The notes under the pieces were generated by a model. The model was not told the DNA's origin. It saw only the letters and a list, made by a program, of their open reading frames with translations, and made no database searches. A stretch of 64,000 bases of DNA from Verrucomicrobiota bacterium (lineage in GTDB: Bacteria; Verrucomicrobiota; Verrucomicrobiia; Limisphaerales; J093): contig JADJWF010000011.1 in the NCBI GenBank assembly GCA_016716505.1, positions 186,001-250,000 of the forward strand, written 5' to 3'. The position numbers and the translations under genes are program-made. Of the stretch, positions 46,496 to 57,082 are shown piece by piece. The first letter of the stretch is position 1, and each line of letters begins with the position of its first letter.

Positions 46496-46909
46496 ATGCG
46501 CATTCTCGCCCTGGACCACGGCACGGTTCGCATTGGCGTCGCCTTGAGCGATGAACTGCGAATGATCGCCTCCCCGCTGGAGCAAATCACCGCCGAGCCC
46601 TTCAGCGAATTCCTTGCCCGGCTGAAGACGCTCATCCGGGAGAAGGAGGTTGAGCTGATTCTGGTCGGTCTGCCGCGCAACATGGACGGGAGCTATGGTC
46701 CGGCGGCGGTGAAGGCGCAGGAGTTTGCCGCGGCGCTGCGGGACGCGGTGGCAGTGCCCGTGCGCACGTGGGACGAGCGGTTGACCTCCGTGCAGGCGCA
46801 CCGCTTCCTGAGCGAAGCGGAGGTGCGGGGTCGGAAACGCAAAGGCAAGGTGGACAAGTCCGCCGCCGCCATCCTCCTGCAGAGCTATCTCGACGCGGGC
46901 GCGCCGTGA
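46496..46909 (+). CDS. ruvX: RuvX/YqgF-family pre-16S rRNA nuclease / Holliday-junction resolvase-like
   Basis: A 137-residue RNase H-fold protein: MRILALDHGTVRIGVALSDE with the first catalytic Asp, ELILVGLPRNMDGSYGPAA, VRTWDERLTSVQAHRFL and the terminal KVDKSAAAILLQSYLDAG with the last Asp. YqgF processes the 5' end of 16S rRNA in E. coli. The frame begins 19 codons earlier, but ATG 46496 is the family start. It overlaps truA by four bases (GTGA). Confidence 0.9.
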   Translation: MRILALDHGTVRIGVALSDELRMIASPLEQITAEPFSEFLARLKTLIREKEVELILVGLPRNMDGSYGPAAVKAQEFAAALRDAVAVPVRTWDERLTSVQAHRFLSEAEVRGRKRKGKVDKSAAAILLQSYLDAGAP

Positions 46910-47706
46910 AGTTCCGGCTGGTCATCGCCTACGACGGCACCGCGTACCAGGGCTGGCAGGTGCAAAAGATCGGCACCGGCGTACAGGAGAAGGTCGAGGC
47001 CGCCCTGGCCGCCGTGTTTTCCTCGACGCCCCGGCTGCACAGCTCGAGCCGCACGGATACGGGCGTTCATGCCCTCGGCCTGGTGGCGCATTTCGAGGTG
47101 CCGGACGAGGCGTGCCGAATGTCCGCCCGCAAGCTCCTGCTCGCATTCAATGCGCATCTGCCGGAAGACATCCGCATCATGGCGGCGTCGCTCGCGGGGC
47201 AGGGCTTTCACGCCCGCTTCGATGCCCGTGCGAAAGAGTACCGCTACGTGGTCTGGAATCATCCGGCCATGAACCCCTTGCTTCGCCGCCACGCCTGGCA
47301 CGTCCCACGCCCGCTGGACGCCGAGGCCATGCGTCGGGCCGCCCGGCATTTCGTGGGCCGGCACGATTTCGCCGCGTTCACAGCCAACCCGGGTTACGCG
47401 CGTGCTTCCACGATTCGCACCTTGTACCGCTGCGAGATCCGGCGGTCGGGCGCGCAACTCACCTTCCGCCTCGTGGGCAACGGCTTCCTCTACAAGATGT
47501 GCCGGGGGATTGTCGGCACGCTGGTCCAGGTGGGACTGGGCCGGTTCGAGCCCGACGCCGTGCGCGACATGCTGGCGGGACGCGACCGCCGCCTGGCGGG
47601 CATGACGGCGCCGGCGCACGGGTTGGTGCTGTGGAAGGTGTCGTACCGGCGTCCGGCGGGCACCGCGGAGCGCGATTCATCCGACCCCGCCACTGACGAG
47701 GAATGA
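46906..47706 (+). CDS. truA: tRNA pseudouridine(38-40) synthase
   Basis: A 266-residue protein starting with GTG at 46906, overlapping ruvX. The N-terminus KFRLVIAYDGTAYQGWQVQK and the catalytic-Asp motif LHSSSRTDTGVHALGLVAHF (D in RTDTG, about residue 53) identify TruA. Later FHARFDARAKEYRYVVWNH and VGNGFLYKMCRGIVGTLVQV are also family landmarks. It isomerises uridines 38-40 in the anticodon stem-loop. The next gene, trmL, overlaps by four bases. Confidence 0.95.
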   Translation: MKFRLVIAYDGTAYQGWQVQKIGTGVQEKVEAALAAVFSSTPRLHSSSRTDTGVHALGLVAHFEVPDEACRMSARKLLLAFNAHLPEDIRIMAASLAGQGFHARFDARAKEYRYVVWNHPAMNPLLRRHAWHVPRPLDAEAMRRAARHFVGRHDFAAFTANPGYARASTIRTLYRCEIRRSGAQLTFRLVGNGFLYKMCRGIVGTLVQVGLGRFEPDAVRDMLAGRDRRLAGMTAPAHGLVLWKVSYRRPAGTAERDSSDPATDEE

Positions 47707-48167
47707 ACGTCGTACTGGTTGAACCCGAGATTCCGCCGAACACGGGCAACGTCGCGCGGCTGTGCGCTGCCACCCGCACACGGCTGCACCTGATCGAGCC
47801 GCTCGGCTTCCGTCTCGCGGACCGCGACCTCCAGCGCGCGGGCATGGACTACTGGCAACACGTGGAGTGGCGCCGCTGGCCTGACTGGACCGCGTTTCTC
47901 GCCGGGCAGCCGGCCGGCGCGCGTTGGTGGTTCATCGAATCGGGCGGACCGCGGCGGTACACGGAGGCGGAGTTCGGGCCGGACGACTACCTGGTCTTCG
48001 GCCGCGAAACGGCCGGTCTGCCCCGGGCCTGGCTGGAGGCCGCGCCCGAGCGGTGGTTGCGGCTGCCGATGTGCCATCGCGAAGCCCGCTCGCTGAATCT
48101 GGCCAACTGCGTCGCGGTCGTGCTGTTCGAGGCGCTCCGGCAGCAGGGATTTCCCGGCGAGGTTTGA
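47703..48167 (+). CDS. trmL: tRNA (cytidine/uridine-2'-O-)-methyltransferase TrmL-like (SPOUT)
   Basis: A 154-residue SPOUT enzyme: MNVVLVEPEIPPNTGNVARL (EPEIPxNTGN), LHLIEPLGFRLADRDLQRAG, YLVFGRETAGLPRAWLEA (GxExxGLP) and the knot motif EARSLNLANCVAVVLFEALR. It methylates the 2'-O of the wobble nucleotide in tRNA(Leu) isoacceptors. It is translationally coupled to truA, so ruvX-truA-trmL is one RNA-maturation operon. Confidence 0.92.
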   Translation: MNVVLVEPEIPPNTGNVARLCAATRTRLHLIEPLGFRLADRDLQRAGMDYWQHVEWRRWPDWTAFLAGQPAGARWWFIESGGPRRYTEAEFGPDDYLVFGRETAGLPRAWLEAAPERWLRLPMCHREARSLNLANCVAVVLFEALRQQGFPGEV

Positions 48168-48200
48168 GCCGGACCGGCGCTCCGGGACGCGACGGCCGGT

Positions 48201-50543
48201 TCACGGCAGCACAAGTCGCCGGCTGCCGAGTCCGGCCACGAGCTTCCGCCAGAAAACCCGCGCGGCGGCCAGGTGGGAGACGCATGCGATGGCGGTCACC
48301 AGAACCCAACCCATGAGCGGGCTGGCGAGCGATGCACTCAAGCCCCAGACGATCCGGCCAATTCCCGCCGCAACGAGCAGCGGTCCGATGCCGATGGCCA
48401 GACCCAGGCCGCACGTGGCCAACCACGCCGCCAGGACGGACCGAAACCGCAGGGAGCAGTACAGACCGGCGAGCGGCACCGAAATCAACGGCATCGCCGC
48501 CAGGAACACCGCGGCGAGCGGGCTCAGGGAAACCGAGCGATGCCACAAGAGCCGCACAGTCAGGACGAGCAGCAGGCCCATGACGACCAACGTCGGCAGG
48601 AACTGGCGGAGCAGCGCCGCCCAGCGGCCGCGAACGAGCTGTTGGGCCGGGATGGGCGTGACGAGGATCAGTTCCAGAACGCCGCTGCGTTTTTCCCACT
48701 GGAAACTGCCGGCGGCGGCAAACGCGACCCCGGCCTGGAGCGCCGCGAACAACCAGGCCTGCTGGGCGAGGATGACTTCCACGCTCCGCAGATTGAGAAA
48801 CACGGGCACCTGAGTGATCACGGCGGCCAGGCACCAACCCCAACCACTGAGCCGGGCGCTCCATTGCCGCGCGTGCAGCCAGCCGATCGGGTTCACATCC
48901 AGTCGCCGTCGCTGGCGGCTGGCGAACCAACGCCGTCCCACCAACGGTTCGCAAAAATCCCGCCGCAGCGCGCGGGCTTCATCCCGGTCGGCGGTGGCCG
49001 GAATCGCCCGCAGCCGTCGCCCGAGCAATCCGGGCAGCAGCCGGGCAGCGGCGACCGTCGCCAGTGCCAGGCCGACCGAGTTCTCGACCACCATCCGGGC
49101 CAGCGGCGCGATGGACCCGACCGGAACGCCGGAGAAAACGTGCGCCTCGGACAGGAACGCCGGCGCCCCGCTCACGAAGATCGCGGTTCCCAACAGCGGA
49201 CTCATCAGCAACTGGCTCACCCGGGAATCCGCCAGCGCGTTGGTGTCCTCGAGTATGCCCTCTCCGCGCCAAAAGGCCGCCGCTCCGGCCACCGCCAGGA
49301 CAACGGCCGTCAGGGCGGCACTGAGGACGAGGCTCCACGCCAGGCCGGTTGCCCACCGGCGGCGCCAGGCGAAGGCCACCACGCCGGCAATGACGCCGCT
49401 GCCCGCCAGGGTCGCCGCATTCACGAGCATGAAACCGGGCGAGGGCTGCGGGGGAGACAGTGACTCCAGACTGGCCAGCAGCGGACACAAGGCCGCGAGA
49501 ACGGCCCAAACCCAGAAGAAGCGCCAATCCGACCAGCGTTGCTCGGCGGTTGGCTTGGCCGCCGACAGGCCTGATACCGGGGCGGCCGCTGCCAGGCGGT
49601 TGATCGTCACGGCGGCCGCGAGGAAGGGCATCGGCGCCAGCCACAGCAGATTCAGCAGGAGGCCCGTCTCCTGGGCGGTCCCACCCGCGCCGCCCAACCG
49701 GGCAACCTGCAGCCCGACCTGAGTTGCCAGCGCCCCGAGCGCGACCACCCGAATCCACAGGCCCACCACCGCGCGCAGCCGGTCGGTCGAGTCCTCGGAT
49801 TCCTGCCAGAACAACGCGATCTGCCGGCCCGCCTGCCACAACCCGACGCCGGTGGCGGCCAGCGCCCCAGCGAACAGCAGCCCGAGCTTGGGCAGCGAGC
49901 CGGCGGTCTGAGCGATGATCATGCCGGACAACCATCGTGCGGGCAGAAAGAGCGGCGGCCACAAGACCACCCCGAACATCGTCGCGAGGAGGAAGTTCAG
50001 CGGCATCACGGCCACCACGGCGAACAACACGGCGCCCATGGCGGCGCGCACCGGACCGGTGACCAGCGACGACACGACCAGGCCGGCGGCCAGCGCGATC
50101 CCGAACGCGCCGGCGTGGGTGACCACGGTGGCCAGCACTGTGCGCCAGCCCACGCCGCCCAGCAGCACGGGCAGCAACAGCATGGGCACCAGGGCGATCA
50201 GGAGGGTGCTGCCACGCAGGGCCTGGCTGATCGCCTTGCCCAGCACGATGTCCCGCGCCCGCAGCGGTGTGAGCAACAGCAGCCCCAGCGTCCCGTCGCG
50301 TTTTTCGCCGCTGATGCTGTCGGCGGTGAGCAGGGGGACGCAGAGCAGGATGAGGTGATAGGCCACCACATTGAGGGCCTCGAAGAGGAACTCGCCCAGC
50401 TCACGACCGGGGCGAAGCGGGCCGGAAATGAGCAGGGCGAACGCGGCCATCACGACCGCTGCGCCCGCCACCCGCACCCAGTAAGTGGCCGGCTGCCGGG
50501 ACTGGGCGATCAACTCACGCGCGATGACCGGCTGAACGTTCAC
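48201..50543 (-). CDS. ABC-2-type exporter permease, internally duplicated
   Basis: A 780-residue membrane protein with about 16-18 hydrophobic helices. Each half opens with an ABC-2 permease element: SGEKRDGTLGLLLLTPLRAR near residue 78, and QWEKRSGVLELILVTPIPAQ near residue 620. Each is followed by a D/V-x-x-G-K/R-type stretch (DIVLGKAISQALRG; QLVRGRWAALLRQF). The chain thus looks like two ABC-2 subunits joined, possibly working without a second subunit. It is 79 bases downstream of its ATPase gene in the same direction. Substrate unknown. Confidence 0.82.
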   Translation of the reverse strand: MNVQPVIARELIAQSRQPATYWVRVAGAAVVMAAFALLISGPLRPGRELGEFLFEALNVVAYHLILLCVPLLTADSISGEKRDGTLGLLLLTPLRARDIVLGKAISQALRGSTLLIALVPMLLLPVLLGGVGWRTVLATVVTHAGAFGIALAAGLVVSSLVTGPVRAAMGAVLFAVVAVMPLNFLLATMFGVVLWPPLFLPARWLSGMIIAQTAGSLPKLGLLFAGALAATGVGLWQAGRQIALFWQESEDSTDRLRAVVGLWIRVVALGALATQVGLQVARLGGAGGTAQETGLLLNLLWLAPMPFLAAAVTINRLAAAAPVSGLSAAKPTAEQRWSDWRFFWVWAVLAALCPLLASLESLSPPQPSPGFMLVNAATLAGSGVIAGVVAFAWRRRWATGLAWSLVLSAALTAVVLAVAGAAAFWRGEGILEDTNALADSRVSQLLMSPLLGTAIFVSGAPAFLSEAHVFSGVPVGSIAPLARMVVENSVGLALATVAAARLLPGLLGRRLRAIPATADRDEARALRRDFCEPLVGRRWFASRQRRRLDVNPIGWLHARQWSARLSGWGWCLAAVITQVPVFLNLRSVEVILAQQAWLFAALQAGVAFAAAGSFQWEKRSGVLELILVTPIPAQQLVRGRWAALLRQFLPTLVVMGLLLVLTVRLLWHRSVSLSPLAAVFLAAMPLISVPLAGLYCSLRFRSVLAAWLATCGLGLAIGIGPLLVAAGIGRIVWGLSASLASPLMGWVLVTAIACVSHLAAARVFWRKLVAGLGSRRLVLP

Positions 50544-50622
50544 GGGGATTCAGACCGCGCGGAATGGGAAAAGGCACGGCACCCGGGAAAGTTCACCCGG
50601 TTCGCGGCCGTCCGTGGGGTGC

Positions 50623-51564
50623 CTACTGCGTCTCGCCCTTGGTCACCCGCAGGAAGACCTCTTCCAAACCCAGTTCATCCTCGCGCAGCTCGGTCAGGCG
50701 GGCGCCGCCTTTCACCAACACCTCGGCCACCAGACTGTGATCGGTATCGTGGCTGGCCAGCGTGACCTTGAGCCGGCCGTCGGCGGGCAGCACCTCGGTC
50801 ACTTCGGGCCGCGCCCGGAGCAGTTGCATCGCCTGCTCGGGATCACTCGACACCCGGACCCAGACCACGCGGCCGGACGCCATCTGGTCGCGGACGCCCT
50901 GGACCGGCCCGGTGTAGATGAGCCGGCCCTTCTCGATGATCGCCACGCGATTGCAGAGGGTTTCCAGTTCGCTGAGGATGTGCGAGGAGATGATGATCGT
51001 TTTCCCGAGCCGTTGGAGCTCTTGGAGGATGGCCATCACCTCGATGCGCGCGCGGGGGTCGAGCCCGCTGGCCGGCTCGTCGAGCAGCAGCACCTGCGGA
51101 TCGTGGATCAGGACGCGGGCCAGGCCGAGGCGCTGCTGCATGCCGCGGCTCAGGGCGCCGATGAGCGCGCCCTTCTTCTCGGTCAGGCCCACCAGCTCGA
51201 GCACGTCGTTCACCACTTTCTCGCGCTGGGTGGACGGGATCTTGTAGCACGCGCCGAAGAAATCGAGGTACTCGGTCACCTCCATGTCCTTGTACACGCC
51301 GAAGAAGTCCGGCATGTAGCCGATGATGTGGCGGACGGCGTCCGCGTCCTTCACCACGTCGTGGCCGAGGATTTCGGCGCGCCCACCCGACGGCGCGAGG
51401 AAGGTGGCGAGGATCCGCAGAGTGGTGGTCTTGCCGGCGCCGTTGGAGCCGATGAAGCCGAAGAGATCGCCCTTGTTGACGACGAGGCTGAGGTTGTTCA
51501 GCGCGACCATCTCCCCGTACAGGCGGGTCAGGTTGAAGGTCTCAACGGCGGGTTTGGTGTCCAT
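50623..51564 (-). CDS. ABC transporter ATP-binding protein (ABC-2 exporter)
   Basis: A 313-residue ATPase. Walker A GFIGSNGAGKTTTLRILATF, the signature LSRGMQQRLGLARVLIHD, Walker B VLLLDEPASGLDP and the switch His IIISSHILSELETLCN are all intact. The C-terminal 90 residues are the typical extension of CcmA/NatA-type drug and lipid exporters. It lies between the membrane protein (51665-53917) and permease genes, all minus strand, giving a three-gene exporter operon. Confidence 0.92.
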   Translation of the reverse strand: MDTKPAVETFNLTRLYGEMVALNNLSLVVNKGDLFGFIGSNGAGKTTTLRILATFLAPSGGRAEILGHDVVKDADAVRHIIGYMPDFFGVYKDMEVTEYLDFFGACYKIPSTQREKVVNDVLELVGLTEKKGALIGALSRGMQQRLGLARVLIHDPQVLLLDEPASGLDPRARIEVMAILQELQRLGKTIIISSHILSELETLCNRVAIIEKGRLIYTGPVQGVRDQMASGRVVWVRVSSDPEQAMQLLRARPEVTEVLPADGRLKVTLASHDTDHSLVAEVLVKGGARLTELREDELGLEEVFLRVTKGETQ

Positions 51565-51664
51565 GGCGGGTGAGGAGGGGTTGCAGCGTGGCAGCGGTGA
51601 AAGGGTTAAAGCGTTACAGCGTTGCGGGTTCGGGTGGCTGGGCAGGAACGCGAACGGCCAACCA

Positions 51665-53917
51665 TCAGGCGTCTTTGCTCACCGGCACGGCGAGGCGGTA
51701 CAGGGTGTTTTGCGTGGCGCGTGGCGGGTCGAAGCGCCGCAGCGGCCGGGTCGGGGCATGACCCGCATCCCAGGCCAGCACCACTGCGTCGCCGCGCGCG
51801 AGGAGCGGACTCAACTCGAAACCGGCCGGATACACGAACGTGCGGCTCTGGCCCTGATAGCGGCCCAACTGGCTGATGAAGGTCGCGGCGCTCAGCGTGT
51901 CGGCGTTGGCCTCGAGCCGGGCGGTGCTCTCGCGGCCGAAGGTTTGGTTGCGCCGCTGCGCCGCCTCCTGGAACTGGTAACCGGTGGCCCGCACGAAGTC
52001 GGCCAGCACCTGCCCGCTGGCATAGGGCACGGTGGTGGACCGGGTTTCGTTGGGCGCGAGGTCGCCGATGAGGTAGAGGCGGTCGCTGTACGCCACCCGC
52101 ACGCCGGTGAGTTTGCGGGGCAGGCGGTTCTGGACCGTCAGTTTCACCGAGGCGCCCGTCGGAGTCACAGTGGCGGTCACCGGCATCGCCGCCGGTTCCT
52201 GCCAGTCTGCGACGTAGAGCAAGCTCGACCAGACCGGCACGGACACCTCGGCGTTGAAGCCGGCCGGGCGGATCTCGGCGTCCACGCGGCTGCGCTCCTG
52301 GCCGCCGCCCGCCGGGCCGGCGAATTCACCGCGCAGGGCGGCCACCGGTTGGTCGCTGGCCAGACGGTAGCGGGCGTTCACGGATGAATACAGCGTGGCG
52401 AAGGTGCGGCCGCGCAACTCCGCCCGTTCCGCGCGCGGCAGCACGTCCACGATGTGCAATTCGTTCCACTCCGTCTCGCCGGCGCGGAGCTTGTAGCCGA
52501 TCCAGTAGATCAGGAGCGAAAAGAGGACGACGTACGTGGGGAACGTGATCCAGGTGAGCATCTGGCGGTTGATCCGCTTGAGGAACCACTGATCAAAGGG
52601 GCCGATCACCACCAGGTACACCACCAGCAGCGCCAGGAGCCACTCGACCGGCAGCTTCCGAATCTGGCGGGTGGTGATCATCTCGTACACCACGCTGTCG
52701 AAGCTCCAGCCGCCATAGATGTTGCGGCCTTGTTGCTCGAAGACGTCGCCCGGCAGTTTGAAAAGGCGCGCCCAGAACCAGCCACGGTGCTTCCAGGATT
52801 TGAACGGCTCGCGCTCGGGGCTGAAGGTGAGCATCGTGACCTGCCCGCGTCCCCGATGGGCCTGCACGACCAGCGGTCGTTCGCCGATCGCCAGGACCGT
52901 GTCGCCGTCGCGGACCATCGCCGTGAAGGCGGCGAAGTCCTCGTTTTCAAAGGCCGGATCCGGCGGCAGGGCCGAATAGGGATTCTGCCCGCTGGCTGAT
53001 CCGGGGCGGGTCGCGGGGCGGGGCGTGCCCACCCGCACCGCGGCCAGGTCATCGGTCTCGCGCAGAGCCGCGCCGCTCAACAGCCAGTTGTGGAGGACGC
53101 CCGCACTGCGATTGGTGCTCATCGGTCCCAGTTCCACCGGCGAGAGCGCGTCGAGCCACGGCAGGCTGGCGATGTCCTGGGCCTGCTCGACGCCTACGAC
53201 CAGATGGCCGCCGCCGTGTACCCACGCGACCAACGCGGCCACTTGCGGCGCGCGCAATTCCAGCGCCTTCTCCGAGCTGAGGTACAGCGCGTTCAAACCT
53301 TCGAGCGCCAGCGGATTGTCGGGGAATTGCTCCACGGTCAGGCGGGCGACCTTGGGCTGGAACTCGGGCCGCCCCGCCGCAGTCTGGCCGGTGGTCGTCG
53401 CGGTCGGAAAGACCGGCAGACCGGCGAACGTGCGCGGCAACCCGCCAAACAGGAAGGCTTCCCAGGTGACATCCACCGTCCGCAGGTCCGGACGTTCAGC
53501 CACCAGGCGGCCCTTCGCATCGAGCAGCCGGGCATGCCAACTGGCGAACCGGCTGGCCCCGGCGAAAACCGGGATGACGAACCGTTTGCGGGTGTTGGTC
53601 GGGAGTTCAATGGCCAGACGCTTGGACTGGCCGCCGCCAATCTGCTGCGACGACAGCTCGAAGACGGCATTGAAAGACGGCCCGTCATTGAACACCTCAC
53701 AGGCGACGGGAAACCAGTTGCCCTCGCGGACCAGTCCGTCGTTGGCGCCGCCGCTGCCATAGCCGACGAAGACATCGAACTGCAGTTCCGCGCGGCCGAG
53801 CGTGGCGGCGAGCAGCGCCAGGAGGCCGGCGAGGAGGAAGCGGCAGCGGGTCGCCAGCCCGACCGTGCGCGGGCGGCTCCGGGCGATTCGGCGGACGGCT
53901 GGATGGGTGTTGAGCAC
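51665..53917 (-). CDS. membrane protein of unknown function associated with the ABC-2 exporter
   Basis: About 750 residues. A signal/anchor segment is at the N-terminus (CRFLLAGLLALLAATLGRAE). A large extracytoplasmic region follows, containing a class-I glutamine-amidotransferase-like/DUF4350 part (VAWVHGGGHLVVGVEQAQDI, GRGQVTMLTFSPEREPFKSW), then two helices (WLLALLVVYLVVIGPFDQWF, TFPTYVVLFSLLIYWIGYKL) and a C-terminal beta-rich domain. The layout resembles GldG-type or DUF4350-like partners of ABC-2 systems, but the family is unnamed to me. Start: GTG 53917 chosen, TTG 53950 also possible. It is divergent from gltA. Confidence 0.65.
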   Translation of the reverse strand: MLNTHPAVRRIARSRPRTVGLATRCRFLLAGLLALLAATLGRAELQFDVFVGYGSGGANDGLVREGNWFPVACEVFNDGPSFNAVFELSSQQIGGGQSKRLAIELPTNTRKRFVIPVFAGASRFASWHARLLDAKGRLVAERPDLRTVDVTWEAFLFGGLPRTFAGLPVFPTATTTGQTAAGRPEFQPKVARLTVEQFPDNPLALEGLNALYLSSEKALELRAPQVAALVAWVHGGGHLVVGVEQAQDIASLPWLDALSPVELGPMSTNRSAGVLHNWLLSGAALRETDDLAAVRVGTPRPATRPGSASGQNPYSALPPDPAFENEDFAAFTAMVRDGDTVLAIGERPLVVQAHRGRGQVTMLTFSPEREPFKSWKHRGWFWARLFKLPGDVFEQQGRNIYGGWSFDSVVYEMITTRQIRKLPVEWLLALLVVYLVVIGPFDQWFLKRINRQMLTWITFPTYVVLFSLLIYWIGYKLRAGETEWNELHIVDVLPRAERAELRGRTFATLYSSVNARYRLASDQPVAALRGEFAGPAGGGQERSRVDAEIRPAGFNAEVSVPVWSSLLYVADWQEPAAMPVTATVTPTGASVKLTVQNRLPRKLTGVRVAYSDRLYLIGDLAPNETRSTTVPYASGQVLADFVRATGYQFQEAAQRRNQTFGRESTARLEANADTLSAATFISQLGRYQGQSRTFVYPAGFELSPLLARGDAVVLAWDAGHAPTRPLRRFDPPRATQNTLYRLAVPVSKDA

Positions 53918-54112
53918 GCGGCGCGGGTTATAGACCGCGCCTCCCTTCAAGCAAAGCCGGATTCACGGTGCGCGCGGGACGGCATCTGCCCATCTGCCGC
54001 CGGGGCCAGGGCGGACCGGGGCCGATTCCCGCCGCGCGGTGGCCTCGCGCCTTGCCAAGCGCCGGGGCGACAACGCAGACTGAGCGCGGAGTTTGATGAT
54101 CGCGCCGATACC

Positions 54113-55411
<1,299 letters not shown>

Positions 55412-55535
55412 ACCGGCCCGCGGGCTGCCGGGGCGGGTGGCACCGTCCGCTCGGCGGGCTGGATCACGGACCCGGATCGGTCCGGTCGGCCAGGTCCGCC
55501 GTCCGGGCAACCGGCTGAAATCGCTGCCGTCTCCC

Positions 55536-56969
55536 ATGCACTTGCCCGCCCACAAAACGAAAATCGTGGCGACCATCGGTCCGGCCTCGGACACGCCCGA
55601 AATGCTTGAGCGGCTCATCCGCGCCGGCATGGGGATTGCGCGATTGAACTTTTCGCACGGCGACTTTGCCGGCCACGCGGAGCGGATTGCGCGGATTCGG
55701 ACCGCCGCCCGCGCCGTGGGCCGGCGCGTTGCCATCATGGCGGACCTGCCCGGACCCAAAATGCGCCTGGGCAGGATCGAGCCCGACCCGATTCAACTCG
55801 CGCCCGGTGACACCTTCACTCTGACCCGCGAGGAAATCATCGGCACGGCGGAACGCGTCTCGATGAGCTTCCCGCGCCTGCCCGACGTCGTGAAACCGGG
55901 CGACCGCCTTTTCCTGAACGACGGGCTGGTCCAGCTCCTGGTCGAGCGGGTCGCCGGGGATGACGTGCATTGTCGCGTGGCGGTGGGTGGCGAACTCCGC
56001 TCCCGCAAGGGCTTGAACCTGCCGGGAATCAACCTGGGCATCAGCGCGTTCACCGAGCACGACCGGGCTTGTCTGAAGTTCGCGCTGGAGCAGGGGGTGG
56101 ATGCGGTGAGTCAGTCGTTTGTGGAGAACGCCGAGGACGTCGCGGCGGTGCGTGCGGCGGCGCGCGAGCTGGGCCGCCAGCCGTTTGTGATTGCCAAGGT
56201 CGAGCGCGCGGATGCCGTCCGCCACCTCGATGCGATTTTGCGCGCGGCGGATGGCATCATGGTCGCGCGGGGGGATTTGGGCGTGGAAGTGCCGATTGGC
56301 GAGATCGCCATCCTTCAAAAGCGGATCATCGCGAAGGCCAACCTGGCCGGCAAACCCGTCATCACCGCCACCCAGATGCTGGAGTCCATGACCACCAGCC
56401 GGCTGCCCACGCGCGCGGAAGCGACGGACGTGGCCAACGCCATTCTCGATGGCACCGATGCCGTGATGCTCTCCGGCGAGTCCGCGATGGGCCGGTTCCC
56501 GGAGGAGGCGGTCGCCATGCTGGCACGGATCGCGGCGTACACCGAGACCCATCGGCCCCCGCGCCGGCTGGAAGACCTGCGAGCGCTCCTCTCGGGCGGC
56601 CCTCCCACCTCGGCGGCCGAGGCCATCGCCGAGGTGGTGGAACACGCCCTCGCCACCGTGCCCTGCGCGACGGTCTTCGTGCCCACCCGCACCGGCACGA
56701 CCGCGCGCAGAATCTCGCGCTTCAAACCGTCGGTGTGGGTGGTGGCGTTGAGCCGCGATTGCGCGGTCTGCCAGGGGCTGGCGTTCTCGTACGGCATCGA
56801 GCCGGTGGAACTGTCCGGGGAGCCGGAGAACTGGCGCGAATTTGCGGCCGGCTGGCTGCGGGATCACCAGCAATCAGGACGTTACGCCATCCTCGTGGCG
56901 GGGCCTTCCGAGCGCAACCCGGACGCCAACCATCGCATCGAATTCCTGCGCGTGGACGTGACCGCCTGA
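55536..56969 (+). CDS. pyk: pyruvate kinase
   Basis: A 477-residue protein: HKTKIVATIGPASDTPEMLE at the start, ARLNFSHGDFAGHAERI, the B-domain, catalytic region FVIAKVERADAVRHLDAI and the Mg-binding DGIMVARGDLGVEVPIGEIA, then ITATQMLESMTTSRLPTRAE. The C domain (VFVPTRTGTTARRISRFKPS) is normal. It converts phosphoenolpyruvate and ADP to pyruvate and ATP. ATG 55536 gives the family start; the open frame runs about 33 codons further upstream. Confidence 0.96.
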   Translation: MHLPAHKTKIVATIGPASDTPEMLERLIRAGMGIARLNFSHGDFAGHAERIARIRTAARAVGRRVAIMADLPGPKMRLGRIEPDPIQLAPGDTFTLTREEIIGTAERVSMSFPRLPDVVKPGDRLFLNDGLVQLLVERVAGDDVHCRVAVGGELRSRKGLNLPGINLGISAFTEHDRACLKFALEQGVDAVSQSFVENAEDVAAVRAAARELGRQPFVIAKVERADAVRHLDAILRAADGIMVARGDLGVEVPIGEIAILQKRIIAKANLAGKPVITATQMLESMTTSRLPTRAEATDVANAILDGTDAVMLSGESAMGRFPEEAVAMLARIAAYTETHRPPRRLEDLRALLSGGPPTSAAEAIAEVVEHALATVPCATVFVPTRTGTTARRISRFKPSVWVVALSRDCAVCQGLAFSYGIEPVELSGEPENWREFAAGWLRDHQQSGRYAILVAGPSERNPDANHRIEFLRVDVTA

Positions 56970-57082
56970 GCGGACGACACCGCCAGGGCGCCTCGTCCAC
57001 TCACGACGCGGCGCTTGTCGTCACCCGCCGGGCGCATACTCTCGGCCCGCGGTTGGCGCGCGAGTGCGCCGGTCGCCACGCC

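Noticed and set aside
53090..54112. Upstream extension of the gltA frame by 341 codons
   Set aside because: It is antisense to the exporter membrane-protein gene; citrate synthase starts at 54113.
55970..57082. Upstream extension of the purL frame by about 370 codons
   Set aside because: It overlaps pyk in another frame and has shadow composition; PurL begins at ATG 57083.
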